Assembly: GCA_963724705.1 (NCBI GenBank)
Contig: CAVRVS010000003.1
Coordinates: forward strand, 253,432 to 317,431
From: DASQPR01 sp963724705
GTDB taxonomy: Bacteria > Actinomycetota > Actinomycetes > Mycobacteriales > Micromonosporaceae
Length of the DNA stretch: 64,000 nt
Reading direction: 5' to 3'
Shown here: piece after piece, positions 42,535-51,394 of the stretch
How positions within the stretch are numbered: the stretch's first letter is position 1
How the letters are laid out: the number at the start of each line of letters is the position of its first letter
Position numbers and translations under genes: made by a program
The notes under the pieces: model-generated
The model's input: only the letters and a program-made list of their open reading frames with translations
Told to the model about the DNA's origin: nothing
The model's database searches: none

Positions 42535-43497
42535 GCGCGCGCCACCTCCGGCCGCGCCGTTGCGGCGTTATCGCCCGGACTGCCCGCCCCCGCCGCCGGT
42601 AACGTCACGCCGGCCGCCGCGGCATCCACGATCAGCGTGGCCAGTTCGTCCGCGGTCGCGTTGACCAGCGGCAATCGCACCGGCCCGCTCGGCAGACCCA
42701 GTGTCGCCAGACCGGCCTTGACCAGAATCGTGCCCTGCGTCTTGAAGATCCCGGTGAACAACGGCAGCAACTGGCGATGCAGGCGGCGGGCCAGGGTCAC
42801 GTCGCCCGACTCGTACGCGAGGATCATCTGCTTCGTCTGCGTACCGATGAAGTGGGTTGAGGTGCCCACGACGCCGACGGCGCCGACCGCGAGCTGGGCC
42901 AGCGTCATCGCGTCGGATCCGCAGTAAAACGCAAGGTCGGTTCGAGCGGTGACCCACGACGTCGCGACCACATCGTCCTTCGCGTCCTTGACCGCGACGA
43001 TGCCCGGGTGTTCGGACGCCCGCACGAGCGTCTCGGTAGCGATCGCGACACCCGATCGATGCGGTATGTCATACAGCATCACCGGCGTATCCACGGCGCT
43101 GGCGACGGCGGTGAAGTGCGCGAGCAACCCGGACTGCGGCGGCTTGTTGTAGTACGGCGTCACGACCAACACGCCGTGCGCGCCCGCCTTTTCGGCCGCG
43201 CGGGCGAGTTCGATCGTGTGCCGCGTGTCGTTGGTGCCGACACCAGCGACGATGCGCGCCCGATCACCGACGGCGTCGAGTGCGACGCGCACCAGCGCTT
43301 CCTTCTCGGCGTCGGTCGTGGTCGGCGACTCGCCGGCCGTCCCGTTGATGACAAGCCCGTCGTTGCCCTGCTCGTCCACCAGGTATGTGGCGAGCCGGCC
43401 GGCCGCCGTCGAGATCGACCGTGCCATCGGCCGTCATCGGCGTGATCATCGCTGTCACGAGTTGTCCGAACGGCCGTGCGGTTCCGGTGGTGTTCAT
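42531..43497 (-). CDS. dapA: 4-hydroxy-tetrahydrodipicolinate synthase, frame interrupted near the N-terminus
   Basis: Condenses pyruvate and aspartate semialdehyde in lysine/diaminopimelate synthesis. Catalytic residues are in NGTAGESPTT, the tyrosine of MLYDIPHRSG, and the Schiff-base lysine of IVAVKDAKDD. The normal N-terminus (MNTTGTARPFGQLVTAMITP) begins at ATG 43497, while the rest, from RLATYLVDE to 42531, is in the +1 frame. At the junction GGCCGGCCGG looks like a 4-base duplication of GGCCGG, and removing CCGG gives an unbroken protein. Without repair only a protein starting at 43427 with no first beta-strand could be made. Confidence 0.85.
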
Positions 43498-43620
43498 GCC
43501 CGTGATGGTCATATACGTCAACCTAATCTGTGCGGCGGCCTTTCCGGCCGTCAGTGTTCGTGAGGTTCGCCCCGCCGTCCGTGCCGTCGTCGCGCGACAT
43601 CCGGCTACGGACGGTCGTGG

Positions 43621-44421
43621 TCAACCCTCGGTGGCATACGGACTCGCCGCGACCTCGGTGCCGTCGGCGAGCGTGGAAATGACGAAGTCGCCGAAGACGT
43701 TCGGCGCGATGTGTTGGAGCTCGCGGAGACATGCGATGGCAAGTTCGCGGATTTCGACGTCGGCCGGTTCGGTGGCCCGGACCGCGATGAAATGCCGCCA
43801 CGCACGATAGTTTCCGGTCACGACGATGCGGGTCTCGGTCGCGTTCGGGAGCACCGACCGCGCCGCCTGCCGCGCCTGTTTGCGGCGCACCGTCGCACTG
43901 CCGGCCGGGGCCGTCGCGCCGGCACTGCCGGCCGCGAGGCGGCCTTCGAGGCCGGTCAGCAATTGGCGGTAGGCGGTCAGGCTGGCGTCGGTCGCCGCGA
44001 CGAAGATCCGGTGCAATTCCGGGTCATCGGCGATGACATCGGGTTCGACCATCGCGGCGTCTCCGGCCGGCACATAGCGCTGTGACAGTTGGCTGAAGGA
44101 GAAATGCCGGTGCCGGATCAACTCGTGGGTCAGCGACCGCGAGACGCCGGTGATGTAGAACGTCGCGCTCGCGTGCTCGATCACCGAGAGGTGACCAACC
44201 TCGAGAATGTGTCGCAGGTATCCGGCGTTCGTCGCGGTCGACGGATTCGGCTTGTGCCAGGCCTGGTAGCAGGCGCGCCCGGCGAATTCGGCCAGCGCCT
44301 GGCCGCCGTCGGCATCGCTTTGCCACTGGATGCCGTTCGTCGTGATCAGCTCCGCATCGGCCGGCGGTGCGAAATGCGTCCACGCAACGAGGACGACCTC
44401 GGCTGACGCGGTGCTGTTCAC
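43621..44421 (-). CDS. thyX: FAD-dependent thymidylate synthase ThyX
   Basis: Flavin-dependent dTMP synthase, 266 residues. The ThyX motif RHR-x3-S-x3-SQRY is intact in RHRHFSFSQLSQRY. The HLSVIEHASATFYITG segment and the C-terminal NYRAWRHFIAVRATEPADVE are also conserved. The long open frame upstream is not coding; the GTG at 44421 with GAGAGGGG nearby gives the normal length. It lies upstream of dapA, as in most actinomycetes. Confidence 0.95.
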   Translation of the reverse strand: MNSTASAEVVLVAWTHFAPPADAELITTNGIQWQSDADGGQALAEFAGRACYQAWHKPNPSTATNAGYLRHILEVGHLSVIEHASATFYITGVSRSLTHELIRHRHFSFSQLSQRYVPAGDAAMVEPDVIADDPELHRIFVAATDASLTAYRQLLTGLEGRLAAGSAGATAPAGSATVRRKQARQAARSVLPNATETRIVVTGNYRAWRHFIAVRATEPADVEIRELAIACLRELQHIAPNVFGDFVISTLADGTEVAASPYATEG

Positions 44422-44654
44422 GTAGTCGACCCCTCTCCGCCGTCGGAGCACCCGGACTGGTGGGACGCCTGGTGTGGTTGCGCCGTCGCCGTACGGGACT
44501 ATCGCGAGCCTAACGGTTGCCGCCGACCCCGTGTTTCGGTCACCCGACACCCGGATTACATCACTAGACCACGCGGTCCTGGTCACACCGGCCGCACACC
44601 CGCCGCAGATCGCGCTACACCATCGGTGGTGGCCCGACGGCGGCGGCAACCGGG

Positions 44655-44738
44655 TCGACGTGGGGTGGCGTCGACTGACGTCAAAGTGACGTCGCATCGG
44701 ACTTGACATGACGTCATGCAGTTGCCATGATGGCGTCA
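44655..44738. promoter_or_regulatory. Phased operator array upstream of the ribbon-helix-helix gene
   Basis: The core GRCGT occurs at 44657, 44667, 44677, 44688, 44710 and 44732, that is at intervals of 10, 10, 11, 22 and 22 bases, all on one face of the helix. The best sites are TGACGTCA palindromes (44676 and 44709). Two sites bracket or overlap the promoter and start codon. Ribbon-helix-helix repressors bind such in-phase arrays cooperatively, so autoregulation is the likely use. Confidence 0.7.
44703..44731 (+). promoter_or_regulatory. Promoter of the ribbon-helix-helix gene
   Basis: TTGACA (44703-44708), a 17-base spacer, and CATGAT (44726-44731). The ATG at 44738 lies 6 bases after the -10, which predicts a leaderless mRNA. 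One TGACGTCA site fills the spacer and another overlaps the start. Confidence 0.65.
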
Positions 44739-45283
44739 TGGATTTGACACCGTACATCGACGGACTGCAGCGCGACTTGGCTGCCAGCGCCGCGCCGGGC
44801 GGGCCGGAGGTGGTCCGGGCCGCCGAACTCCTGGGCAGCTCGATTGAATCATCGGCTCGGTTACTCCTGCTGGAGGCGTTGTCGGACGCGGCCGCCGAGA
44901 TCACCGCGCGGTTGCGTTCGGCGACGGTCGACGTACGGCTGCGCGGCCGCCAGGCCGACCTCACGGTCACCGAGATCGATGACGTCGCAGAGCCGGCCGC
45001 GCGCGCGCCGACCGTGGCCGAGCAACTCGCCGAGGCGGCCGACCAACTGCGGACGGCTGTTCGCGACGCCGCCGGCGCAGATCTGGCCCGGGTCACCCTC
45101 CGGCTGCCCGAACCCCTCAAGGAGCAGGTCGAGCGCATGGCCGCGGTCGAAGGGATCTCGGTCAACGCCTGGCTCGTCCGAGCCGTCGCGACCGCGATCG
45201 GGCGTCCGCCCACACCACCAACGCCGCCGTCGCCGCCACGACGCGGGCCCGGCCGCCGCATCACCGGATTCGCCCAGGCCTGA
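44738..45283 (+). CDS. Ribbon-helix-helix (HicB/Arc-like) regulator
   Basis: A 181-residue protein. Residues about 1-90 resemble the HicB-like N-terminal domain found in actinomycete regulators. Residues about 115-157 are an Arc/CopG-type ribbon-helix-helix: strand ARVTLRLPEPLKEQVERM, then GISVNAWLVRAVATAIG. A proline/arginine tail follows. In actinomycetes this type commonly precedes a DUF4097 gene, as here (152 bases). There is no toxin gene, so it is more likely a repressor of the pair than an antitoxin. The operator array in front of it supports autoregulation. Confidence 0.82.
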   Translation: MDLTPYIDGLQRDLAASAAPGGPEVVRAAELLGSSIESSARLLLLEALSDAAAEITARLRSATVDVRLRGRQADLTVTEIDDVAEPAARAPTVAEQLAEAADQLRTAVRDAAGADLARVTLRLPEPLKEQVERMAAVEGISVNAWLVRAVATAIGRPPTPPTPPSPPRRGPGRRITGFAQA

Positions 45284-45435
45284 CGATCTGCTCGACCTCG
45301 ATCGTCGGACCGGGCCACGACACCACGGCCGCCCCGCGTAGCCGGGACAACGCTGCTCGCTGTCCAACCGCAGATTGTCCGTACCCGTTCATCGTCTGTA
45401 AGCGCACGCCACCCGCCACCGCAAGGAGCGTCATC

Positions 45436-46305
45436 ATGCCTGAATTTCCAGTCTCCGGACCGATCGCAGCGACCGTCCGGATCTCGTCCGGTTCGCTGCG
45501 GTTCGTCGCCGAACAGCGTGACTCGGTCGTTGTCGACGTGCGGCCGGGCAACTCCAGCGACGCCGCCCGCCAGGCCGCCGCGGAGACCATTGTCGAAATG
45601 ACCGCCGACGGTCTCATTGTCGAGACGCCACAGGCGCGCGGCTTCATCGTTCGGCGATCACCGTCCGTCGATGTCACCGTCCGCCTCCCCAACGACAGCC
45701 GGATCATGGCACGCACCGCGTCGGCCGACGTCACGGTCGACGGCCGCCTCGCTAGCGCCGACGTCAACACGGCGTCGGGCGACATGCGGATCGAGCACGT
45801 CACCGGTGACCTGCGCCGGCACTCGGCATCGGGCGACACACACTTCCGGCGCGTTGACGGTGCGCTGAACGCCGATGGTGCCTCGGGCGATGTGCGCGGT
45901 GGCGCCGTCGGCGGCGACCTCACCACGAAGTCGGCCAGTGGCGACGTCATTGTCGAGGCGGTCGGCGGATCGGTGCGGGCGACCAGCGCGTCCGGCGACT
46001 TCCAGCTCGGCAACGTCGCCCGCGGCCAGACGAACATTCACACCGCATCCGGCGACGTCCTGATCGGTGTGGCCGAAGGCACCGCCGTGTGGATGGACAT
46101 CAGCACAATCTCGGGCGACACCCGCAGCGAACTTAGCGTCTCGGACAGCTCCCCCACCGGGTCGTCCGCAACGTTGGAACTGAGCATCCGCACAGTCAGC
46201 GGTGATGTGATCATCCGCCGGGCGACGAGCAGCCCGGCGCAGCCGTCAGCCGGTTCAGCTGGGTCGGCCGCGTCCAGCACCGTCGAGGACGAGGCGACCG
46301 ACTGA
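45436..46305 (+). CDS. DUF4097 beta-strand-repeat protein
   Basis: A 289-residue protein built from short repeats around the pattern S-A/T-SGD (for example VNTASGDMRIEHVTGDL, HSASGDTHF, TKSASGDVIVEA), giving a predicted right-handed beta-solenoid. No signal peptide or membrane helix is seen. DUF4097 proteins are called putative adhesins or anti-sigma-linked proteins, but the role is unproven. Paired with the upstream ribbon-helix-helix regulator. The tail is serine/alanine-rich and acidic. Confidence 0.85.
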   Translation: MPEFPVSGPIAATVRISSGSLRFVAEQRDSVVVDVRPGNSSDAARQAAAETIVEMTADGLIVETPQARGFIVRRSPSVDVTVRLPNDSRIMARTASADVTVDGRLASADVNTASGDMRIEHVTGDLRRHSASGDTHFRRVDGALNADGASGDVRGGAVGGDLTTKSASGDVIVEAVGGSVRATSASGDFQLGNVARGQTNIHTASGDVLIGVAEGTAVWMDISTISGDTRSELSVSDSSPTGSSATLELSIRTVSGDVIIRRATSSPAQPSAGSAGSAASSTVEDEATD

Positions 46306-46359
46306 CGGGTACGCCCGCGACGAGGTTCCGCGGCACAGAGTCATTGCTCGCCAAGGGGT

Positions 46360-46403
46360 GACGGGCGGTCGCGCCGGCGCAAGCCGAGCCGCGGCCGCCC
46401 GTC
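46360..46403. terminator. Inverted repeat between convergent DUF4097 and DUF2752 genes
   Basis: GACGGGCGG (46360-46368) and CCGCCCGTC (46395-46403) form a 9-base stem around a GC-rich loop that itself can fold. The convergent position suits a bidirectional terminator. Confidence 0.45.
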
Positions 46404-46460
46404 GGCGCGCCGGGCGGTGGTGTGTCGGCGTTGGGCCGCTCGTCGGCCCGCCGCACACCG

Positions 46461-47102
46461 TCAGACGTAGAGCCAGCTGAATGGGGCCCACGGCAGGTTG
46501 CGCAAGACGCTGAACACCAGCCAGACGCCGAGGAAGATACTGATCGCCCGCGGGCTGGGGCGAAACGCCGGCAGCTTCCAGTTGAACATCGCGCCGCCGG
46601 CCCAGGCGACGTACATGTAGACGAGATACGGCGCAGCAAAGACCAGGATGAGATGGCTGCGCGCGGCGGCGAGGACGTTGCCGTGCATCAGGTAGTAGAA
46701 CGCACGGGTGCCGCCGCAGCCCGGGCAGTCGAATCCCGTCGTGAGCTTGATGATGCAGTTCGGCGTCGACGCCGCGTCCGACGAGGTCGGATGCGTGAGC
46801 AGCGTGTAGGCGACTCCGCCGAGGAAGCAGAACAGGACGGCAAGCGGTGCGGACCAGCGCGGCGAGCGGTCCCAGGTCCGGAGCATGAGCCGGCCGAACC
46901 GGTCGTCGGGATATGCGTACTGCGCCGGCATCGCCACCATCCCGGGTGGCGCGTACATCGCCGTTGCCGTCGTGGCCGCCGTCCCGTGCGGCGCGGCCGG
47001 CCGGTCGGCGTAGACGTAGCCGAAGGCGTGCTGGTGCCCGTCGCCGGCAACGCCGTACGCGGCGTGCTCCGGCTGACCCACCGGCTCGTACGTCTGGGTC
47101 AT
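46461..47102 (-). CDS. DUF2752 membrane protein
   Basis: A 213-residue protein with a tyrosine/alanine/proline-rich N-terminus followed by about three or four hydrophobic helices. The family signature CPGCGGTRAFYYLMHG is intact. DUF2752 proteins are small membrane proteins of unknown function. ATG 47102 has GAGG in front; an in-frame ATG at 47138 lacks a ribosome site. Confidence 0.85.
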   Translation of the reverse strand: MTQTYEPVGQPEHAAYGVAGDGHQHAFGYVYADRPAAPHGTAATTATAMYAPPGMVAMPAQYAYPDDRFGRLMLRTWDRSPRWSAPLAVLFCFLGGVAYTLLTHPTSSDAASTPNCIIKLTTGFDCPGCGGTRAFYYLMHGNVLAAARSHLILVFAAPYLVYMYVAWAGGAMFNWKLPAFRPSPRAISIFLGVWLVFSVLRNLPWAPFSWLYV

Positions 47103-47250
47103 CGCCGCCTCGGATCGAGCTGCCCGGTCATTGCCCATCGGTCCATCGGCTCAGTGCTCATCTGCTCAGTGCCCACGGCCGTGTTCCGCGTCGCCACAAC
47201 GCTACACCGGCCACGCCGCCGAACCGCCCGGTCGGACCGCACGCCGCGGG

Positions 47251-48534
47251 CTACGGCGCGGCCGCCAGCCCAGCTCCGGTTCCGCTGGCGCTTACAGTTT
47301 TGAGCGCGCCGGAAAGCTTCGCGGCAAGGTCACCGCGGGTCGGTGGCTCGACGGCCGTTAGCCCAAGCCAGCCGGCCAGGCGGACGAGTTCCGCGGCGAG
47401 CGCCTCCGCCGTGTGGGGCGGTGCGCCGGGCTCGCCGTACGCCCCCGGAACCTGCAGCACGCCGCTCTGCCGGTCCGCCTTGAGGTCGACCCGGGCCACG
47501 AGTCGATCACCGAGCAGGAACGGCAGCACGTAATAGCCGTAGATGCGCTTGGGCGCCGGGACGTAGATCTCGATCCGGTAGTTGAAGTCGAAGAGTCGCT
47601 CGGTGCGACCGCGGTGCCAGACGATCGGATCGAACGGGCTCACCAGCGTGGCCACCGAGACTCGGCGTGGTATCCGCGCATCTCGATGCAGGTAGAACAC
47701 GCCTTTCGCGCCGTCGATCTCGACGCGGATCAACTCGCCGGACTCGACCAGCTCCTTGACGGCCGCGCGGTAACCGGCCACTGGCAGCCGGAAGTAGTCA
47801 CGCAGTTCGACGTCGTTCGCGACGCCCATCACGCGCGCCGACAGCCCGACGAGTGCCCGCATCGCCGCCGCGTTATCCGGTCGCGGCACGACGAGAACCT
47901 CCGGCGGCAGCACGCGCTCCGGTACGTCGTACAGCCGGGCGAAGCCAGAATTGCGCTTGCTCACCAGCACTTCGCCGCGCCAGAACAGCCACTCAAGAAT
48001 GATCTTGGCGTCGGACCAGTTCCAGCCCCAGTTGCCGGACGGCCGCTCCATGTCCGACTCGAGTTGGGCCGCCGTCATCGGACCGTTCGCCGCGAGTTCG
48101 TCGCGAATGAGCGCCATCAGCTTCGGTTTCTCGCGGGCGATCCGTTGGACGCCCGACCACGGATGGTCGTCCTTCATCCGCCACTGCATCAACGGATGCA
48201 ACTCGACCGGCAGGTAGGACGCCACGTGGCCCCAGTATTCGAAGAGCCGGCCGGAGAACTGGAGCGGATCGAGCTGGATGCCGCCGGCGCCGTGCCGGTG
48301 CGGCCCGTAGGCCGCGCGATCCAGCAACGAAGTCGGGTACGGACCCAGCCGGCTATACAGCGGCAGGTAGTGGGCCCGCTGCAGCACGTTGACGGAGTCG
48401 ATCTGGAACAAGGCCACGCGCTCGAGCACGCGACGCAGATGCCGGACGCTGATCGCCCCCGCCGGGCGCGGGTCGCCGAACCCGGTCGCGGCGAGGGCGA
48501 TCCGGCGTGCTTGCGCCACCGACAGCGAATCCAT
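47251..48534 (-). CDS. YcaQ/AlkX-like winged-helix DNA glycosylase
   Basis: A 427-residue member of the HTH_42 family that includes AlkZ and YcaQ, which unhook DNA crosslinks and remove bulky alkyl adducts. The catalytic-type Q-x-D motif is in LFQIDSVNVLQRAHYL near residue 45. YDVPERVLPPEVL and PFDPIVWHRGRTERLFDFNY are conserved family segments. ATG 48534 gives the domain start at residue 1. Repair of crosslinks is inferred from the family; no natural-product cluster is adjacent to suggest a self-resistance role. Confidence 0.85.
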   Translation of the reverse strand: MDSLSVAQARRIALAATGFGDPRPAGAISVRHLRRVLERVALFQIDSVNVLQRAHYLPLYSRLGPYPTSLLDRAAYGPHRHGAGGIQLDPLQFSGRLFEYWGHVASYLPVELHPLMQWRMKDDHPWSGVQRIAREKPKLMALIRDELAANGPMTAAQLESDMERPSGNWGWNWSDAKIILEWLFWRGEVLVSKRNSGFARLYDVPERVLPPEVLVVPRPDNAAAMRALVGLSARVMGVANDVELRDYFRLPVAGYRAAVKELVESGELIRVEIDGAKGVFYLHRDARIPRRVSVATLVSPFDPIVWHRGRTERLFDFNYRIEIYVPAPKRIYGYYVLPFLLGDRLVARVDLKADRQSGVLQVPGAYGEPGAPPHTAEALAAELVRLAGWLGLTAVEPPTRGDLAAKLSGALKTVSASGTGAGLAAAP

Positions 48535-48629
48535 GGCGCGAGCGTATCCGCCGGGGCCGACACAACGCGGCGCCCGCTGGCGGGCCTTGCGCGTTGACGC
48601 CGTGCGGGCCACGCCGATAGGAACGTCAC

Positions 48630-48890
48630 ATGATCTCGGTGCGGCCGGCAACCGTTGGCGACAGCGATCAGATCGCGCGCGCCCACATCAGAACGTGGCA
48701 GGCTGCCTACGCCCACGTACTTCCTGCGGCGTATCTGGCCAGCTTCGATCCGTCGGTATGGGCGTAACGACGGCGCAGGCAGATCGCCGAACAGACGCCG
48801 CCCGACGAGTGCTTCGTCGCCGAGATCGACGACGAGATCGTGGGCCATGCGACAGTCGGTCGGTTCCGCGATGGAAGTGGCCGCGCGTAA
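48630..48890 (+). pseudogene. Truncated GNAT gene, degraded duplicate of the next gene
   Basis: Starts like the intact neighbour at 48932: the leader GCCGATAGGAAC and the first codons (MISVRPAT) are nearly identical, and the two ATGs are 302 bases apart. After 45 codons (ending DPSVWA) a TAA stop appears. Readable homology continues behind it (ECFVAEIDDEIVGHATVGRF, matching IFLAEVDGEVVGFISVGSFR of the intact copy) to a second TAA at 48890. The C-terminal acetyl-CoA-binding half is absent. A tandem duplication followed by decay explains it. Confidence 0.8.
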
Positions 48891-48931
48891 ACGCGTTGAC
48901 GCTGCTTGCGCATCGCCGATAGGAACATCCC

Positions 48932-49468
48932 ATGATCTCGGTACGGCCAGCGACCCTCGACGACAGCGAGCGGATCGCGGACATCCACGTCAAGACCTGG
49001 CAGGCGGCGTACGCGGGCGTCATACCGCAGGACTTCCTCGACCGTCTCGACGTCGACGCCCGAACAGCGATGTGGCGCCGCGCTATCGACGGTGGGACGC
49101 CGCCCGGCGCAATCTTCCTCGCCGAGGTTGACGGCGAGGTGGTCGGATTCATCTCCGTCGGCAGCTTCCGGCGGCCTGAGGGCGGCCCGGATCGGACGAT
49201 CGGCGAGGTCTTCGCCATTTACGTCGCCGCCGAGCATTGGTCGACCCGGGCCGGCCACGCACTCATGCGGGCGGCGGTCGACCATCTCGCCGATCATGGC
49301 GTGGCCGAGATCCGGCTCTGGGTGCTGACCGACAATCCGCGCGCCCGGCGTTTCTACGAACGTTTCGGATACGTCGCCGACGGCCAGACGCGGACCGAAG
49401 ACATCGCAGCCGACTATCCCGATGCGCGACCGGTCGAGGAGTTGCGTTACACGCTGCACGTACGCTGA
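48932..49468 (+). CDS. GNAT-family N-acetyltransferase
   Basis: A 178-residue intact acetyltransferase. Segments are MISVRPATLDDSERIADIHV, FAIYVAAEHWSTRAGHALMR for the acetyl-CoA loop (where family members have R/Q-x2-G-x-G/A), and ARRFYERFGYVADGQTR at the end. The leader before its ATG is duplicated before the decayed copy 302 bases upstream. Another GNAT gene follows 4 bases after its stop. Substrate unknown. Confidence 0.88.
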   Translation: MISVRPATLDDSERIADIHVKTWQAAYAGVIPQDFLDRLDVDARTAMWRRAIDGGTPPGAIFLAEVDGEVVGFISVGSFRRPEGGPDRTIGEVFAIYVAAEHWSTRAGHALMRAAVDHLADHGVAEIRLWVLTDNPRARRFYERFGYVADGQTRTEDIAADYPDARPVEELRYTLHVR

Positions 49469-49472
49469 CCCG

Positions 49473-50102
49473 ATGGCTAACGGTTTCGTCCGCCCCGCTC
49501 GTCCAAGCGACGCGTCCGAGATCGCACGCATCCAGCTGGCGACATGGCGTACGGCCTACCGCCGGCTGCTCCCGCGCAGCGTACTGGCCGAGTTGGACGA
49601 GGCCTGGATGGCTGAGCAGTGGCTGGCCGCCGTCGAGGAGCCCCCGTCGCCGCGACACCACATCATGATCGCGATCGAGCAGACCGGCCCGCCGCCGGAT
49701 GAGCCGGACACGGACGCCACCGAAGAGCCGGCCGTGCGGTCACATGTCGTCGGCTTCGTCGCGACCGGCCCGGCCGACGACGCGGCACTCGCCCCGGAGG
49801 AGAAGCCGCTGCCGGAGTCGACGGCGTCGATCACTGATCTGCTTGTGGAGCCACGCTGGGGTCGTCGCGGCCACGGCAGCCGGCTGCTAGCGGCGGCGGT
49901 GGACGGATGGCGCCGCGACGGCTTCGACACCGCGGTCGCATGGGCATATGACGGCGACCCGGCGACCAGGGCGTTCCTCGCCTCGGCCGGCTGGGAGCCC
50001 GACGGCGCGACCCGCGCACTCGACGTCGATGACCTGCTGGTCAACCAACTCCGCCTGCACGTCGCCCTCGATGCGCCTGACGCTGAAGCGGCCGGCGCCT
50101 AG
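49473..50102 (+). CDS. GNAT-family N-acetyltransferase
   Basis: A 209-residue acetyltransferase with an insertion of about 35 charged residues (ENTAGPPPDEP-like region, rich in P/D/E/A) between strands. The acetyl-CoA loop is EPRWGRRGHGSRLLAAAVDG and the last strand region is RAFLASAGWEPDGATR. Start ATG 49473 lies 4 bases after the preceding GNAT stop, so both are coupled. The RPARPSDASEIARIQLATWR opening resembles its neighbours, which suggests an old local duplication. Confidence 0.87.
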   Translation: MANGFVRPARPSDASEIARIQLATWRTAYRRLLPRSVLAELDEAWMAEQWLAAVEEPPSPRHHIMIAIEQTGPPPDEPDTDATEEPAVRSHVVGFVATGPADDAALAPEEKPLPESTASITDLLVEPRWGRRGHGSRLLAAAVDGWRRDGFDTAVAWAYDGDPATRAFLASAGWEPDGATRALDVDDLLVNQLRLHVALDAPDAEAAGA

Positions 50103-50178
50103 TCCCCGTCATCCGGGCGCGGCGCAGCAGGTCATGTTCGTCGCGGATGTCACCGCGCTGGGATCGTCCGGTGGCGGT

Positions 50179-50787
50179 CTAGATCCGGTCGAGCACCAGC
50201 TTCGCTACGTTGACGAAGTTCCGCTCAGGTACGACGGCCGGGGCAGAGAAGATGACGGTACGGGTCTCGCGGTGCGACACCTTGGCCACGGCGATCAACG
50301 ACTCGCCGTCCGAGTCGGTAAAGAAGGTCCCTACCTCGCCGACGCCGGTCACCTTGTGTATGACAACGTGGGTACCCTTCGCGATGGCATCGATCCCGTC
50401 CTGCGGCGACAAGTACTGCTTGGCCGCCGTGACGACGAGGTCGAACGGGTGCTTGCCGCCGCTGCCGTACTTGCACTCGTAGCTGGCGAAGTCGTGGTTG
50501 GAGTCCGGCGCACCCTCGACGGCCGTCACCTTGGTCTGGCTGTTCGCACCGCCGAGCAGCGTCTTAAGTTCGCCGGTGGACAACAACGGACATGCGGCGG
50601 TTAATGTCGCGACGGGCTTCAGTGTCCTCGTAGGGGCGCTACTGGCGGGCGTCGCGCTATGCGATATCGCGTTTGTCGCCGGTTCCTTCCAGATCGCGCT
50701 CGGGCTAGCAGTCGAGCATGCGGCCGTAAGCGCGACGATACAAATAGCGGAAGCGATCAGGGCGATACGAGACACGTTGGAGCACAT
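50179..50787 (-). CDS. Putative DUF3558-like lipoprotein
   Basis: A 202-residue exported protein with a hydrophobic signal (IALIASAICIVALTAAC) and a lipobox cysteine near residue 24. A serine/threonine/alanine tether follows, then a domain with ACPLLSTGELKTLLGG and a second cysteine in SYECKYGSG. This resembles DUF3558, a mycolata/actinomycete lipoprotein domain of unknown function. It is convergent with the GNAT pair. Confidence 0.75.
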   Translation of the reverse strand: MCSNVSRIALIASAICIVALTAACSTASPSAIWKEPATNAISHSATPASSAPTRTLKPVATLTAACPLLSTGELKTLLGGANSQTKVTAVEGAPDSNHDFASYECKYGSGGKHPFDLVVTAAKQYLSPQDGIDAIAKGTHVVIHKVTGVGEVGTFFTDSDGESLIAVAKVSHRETRTVIFSAPAVVPERNFVNVAKLVLDRI

Positions 50788-50853
50788 TACCGCGCGCGCT
50801 TTTTGGGCAGTCGAGTGCGGCGCGGTCAGTGACCTAGCTTTCAGCGATCCATT

Positions 50854-50904
50854 TGTACGGAACTTCGGCGCTCCACGCGGCGTTCAGCGCCCAACTCCCG
50901 TACA
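50854..50904. repeat. 51-bp palindromic element, copy A
   Basis: Begins TGTACGGAACTTCGGCGCT and ends GCCCAACTCCCGTACA. Arms TGTACGG/CCGTACA are perfect and an inner stem GGCGCT/AGCGCC (50867 and 50886) nests inside. Located 67 bases upstream of the lipoprotein start in a gene-poor stretch (50788-51552). Confidence 0.75.
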
Positions 50905-51188
50905 ACTGCCCGGGCCGGGTCGACGCAGAGGCTTTCTCGACAATGGCGGCGCCAACTCGATCGCCGGCCTTCCGGCCTGACGAACAGCCTTGACGCTGCT
51001 CACCTGCTCCGCGTTGCACCGCACAGGACGCGATCGACGTCCAGCCCCGCTCACGCGCCCGGCGCCCGACAGTGCCATCGATCGGCTAGTCGACTACCCC
51101 TGCCCGTCGCCCCCTGGCGCCCGGTTCGTTGAGTGCTTTGAGTCCAATATCCGGCACAGCGAGGTCCTAGCGGAAGCGGGGGTTCCCG

Positions 51189-51374
51189 ATGGTTTTGGTA
51201 CGGCGGCCGACTCGGAGCCAAGCAACGCCTAGGGCTGTGGCGCCGAGCTGGCCAGGCGCCATCGTGCCGAGCCGGGCCGACAACATCGGCCGAATCATCG
51301 GCATCCTGGCGGTAGCGACGATCGCTGTCGGCTGCGTCGTCTACTACTTGGCGGCGCTGTACGCCTCCGCCTGA
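51189..51374 (+). CDS. Possible small single-pass membrane protein
   Basis: A 61-residue ORF with a basic N-terminal half and one strong transmembrane segment near the C-terminus (IIGILAVATIAVGCVVYYLA). A GGAAGCGGGGG run precedes the ATG. No homologue is recognised. Copy B of the 51-bp element lies 21 bases after the stop and could end its transcript. It is the only plausible gene in 50788-51552. Confidence 0.45.
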   Translation: MVLVRRPTRSQATPRAVAPSWPGAIVPSRADNIGRIIGILAVATIAVGCVVYYLAALYASA

Positions 51375-51394
51375 CCGGCGCCCAAGTCGGCACT

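Noticed and set aside
40513..42927. 804-codon open frame on the plus strand across rnj and dapA
   Set aside because: Antisense to RNase J, whose catalytic motifs are clear on the minus strand; no domain seen in the plus-strand product.
44738..45283. Antitoxin of a HicAB system
   Set aside because: No HicA-like toxin is next to it; the DUF4097 neighbour and operator array fit a transcriptional regulator better.
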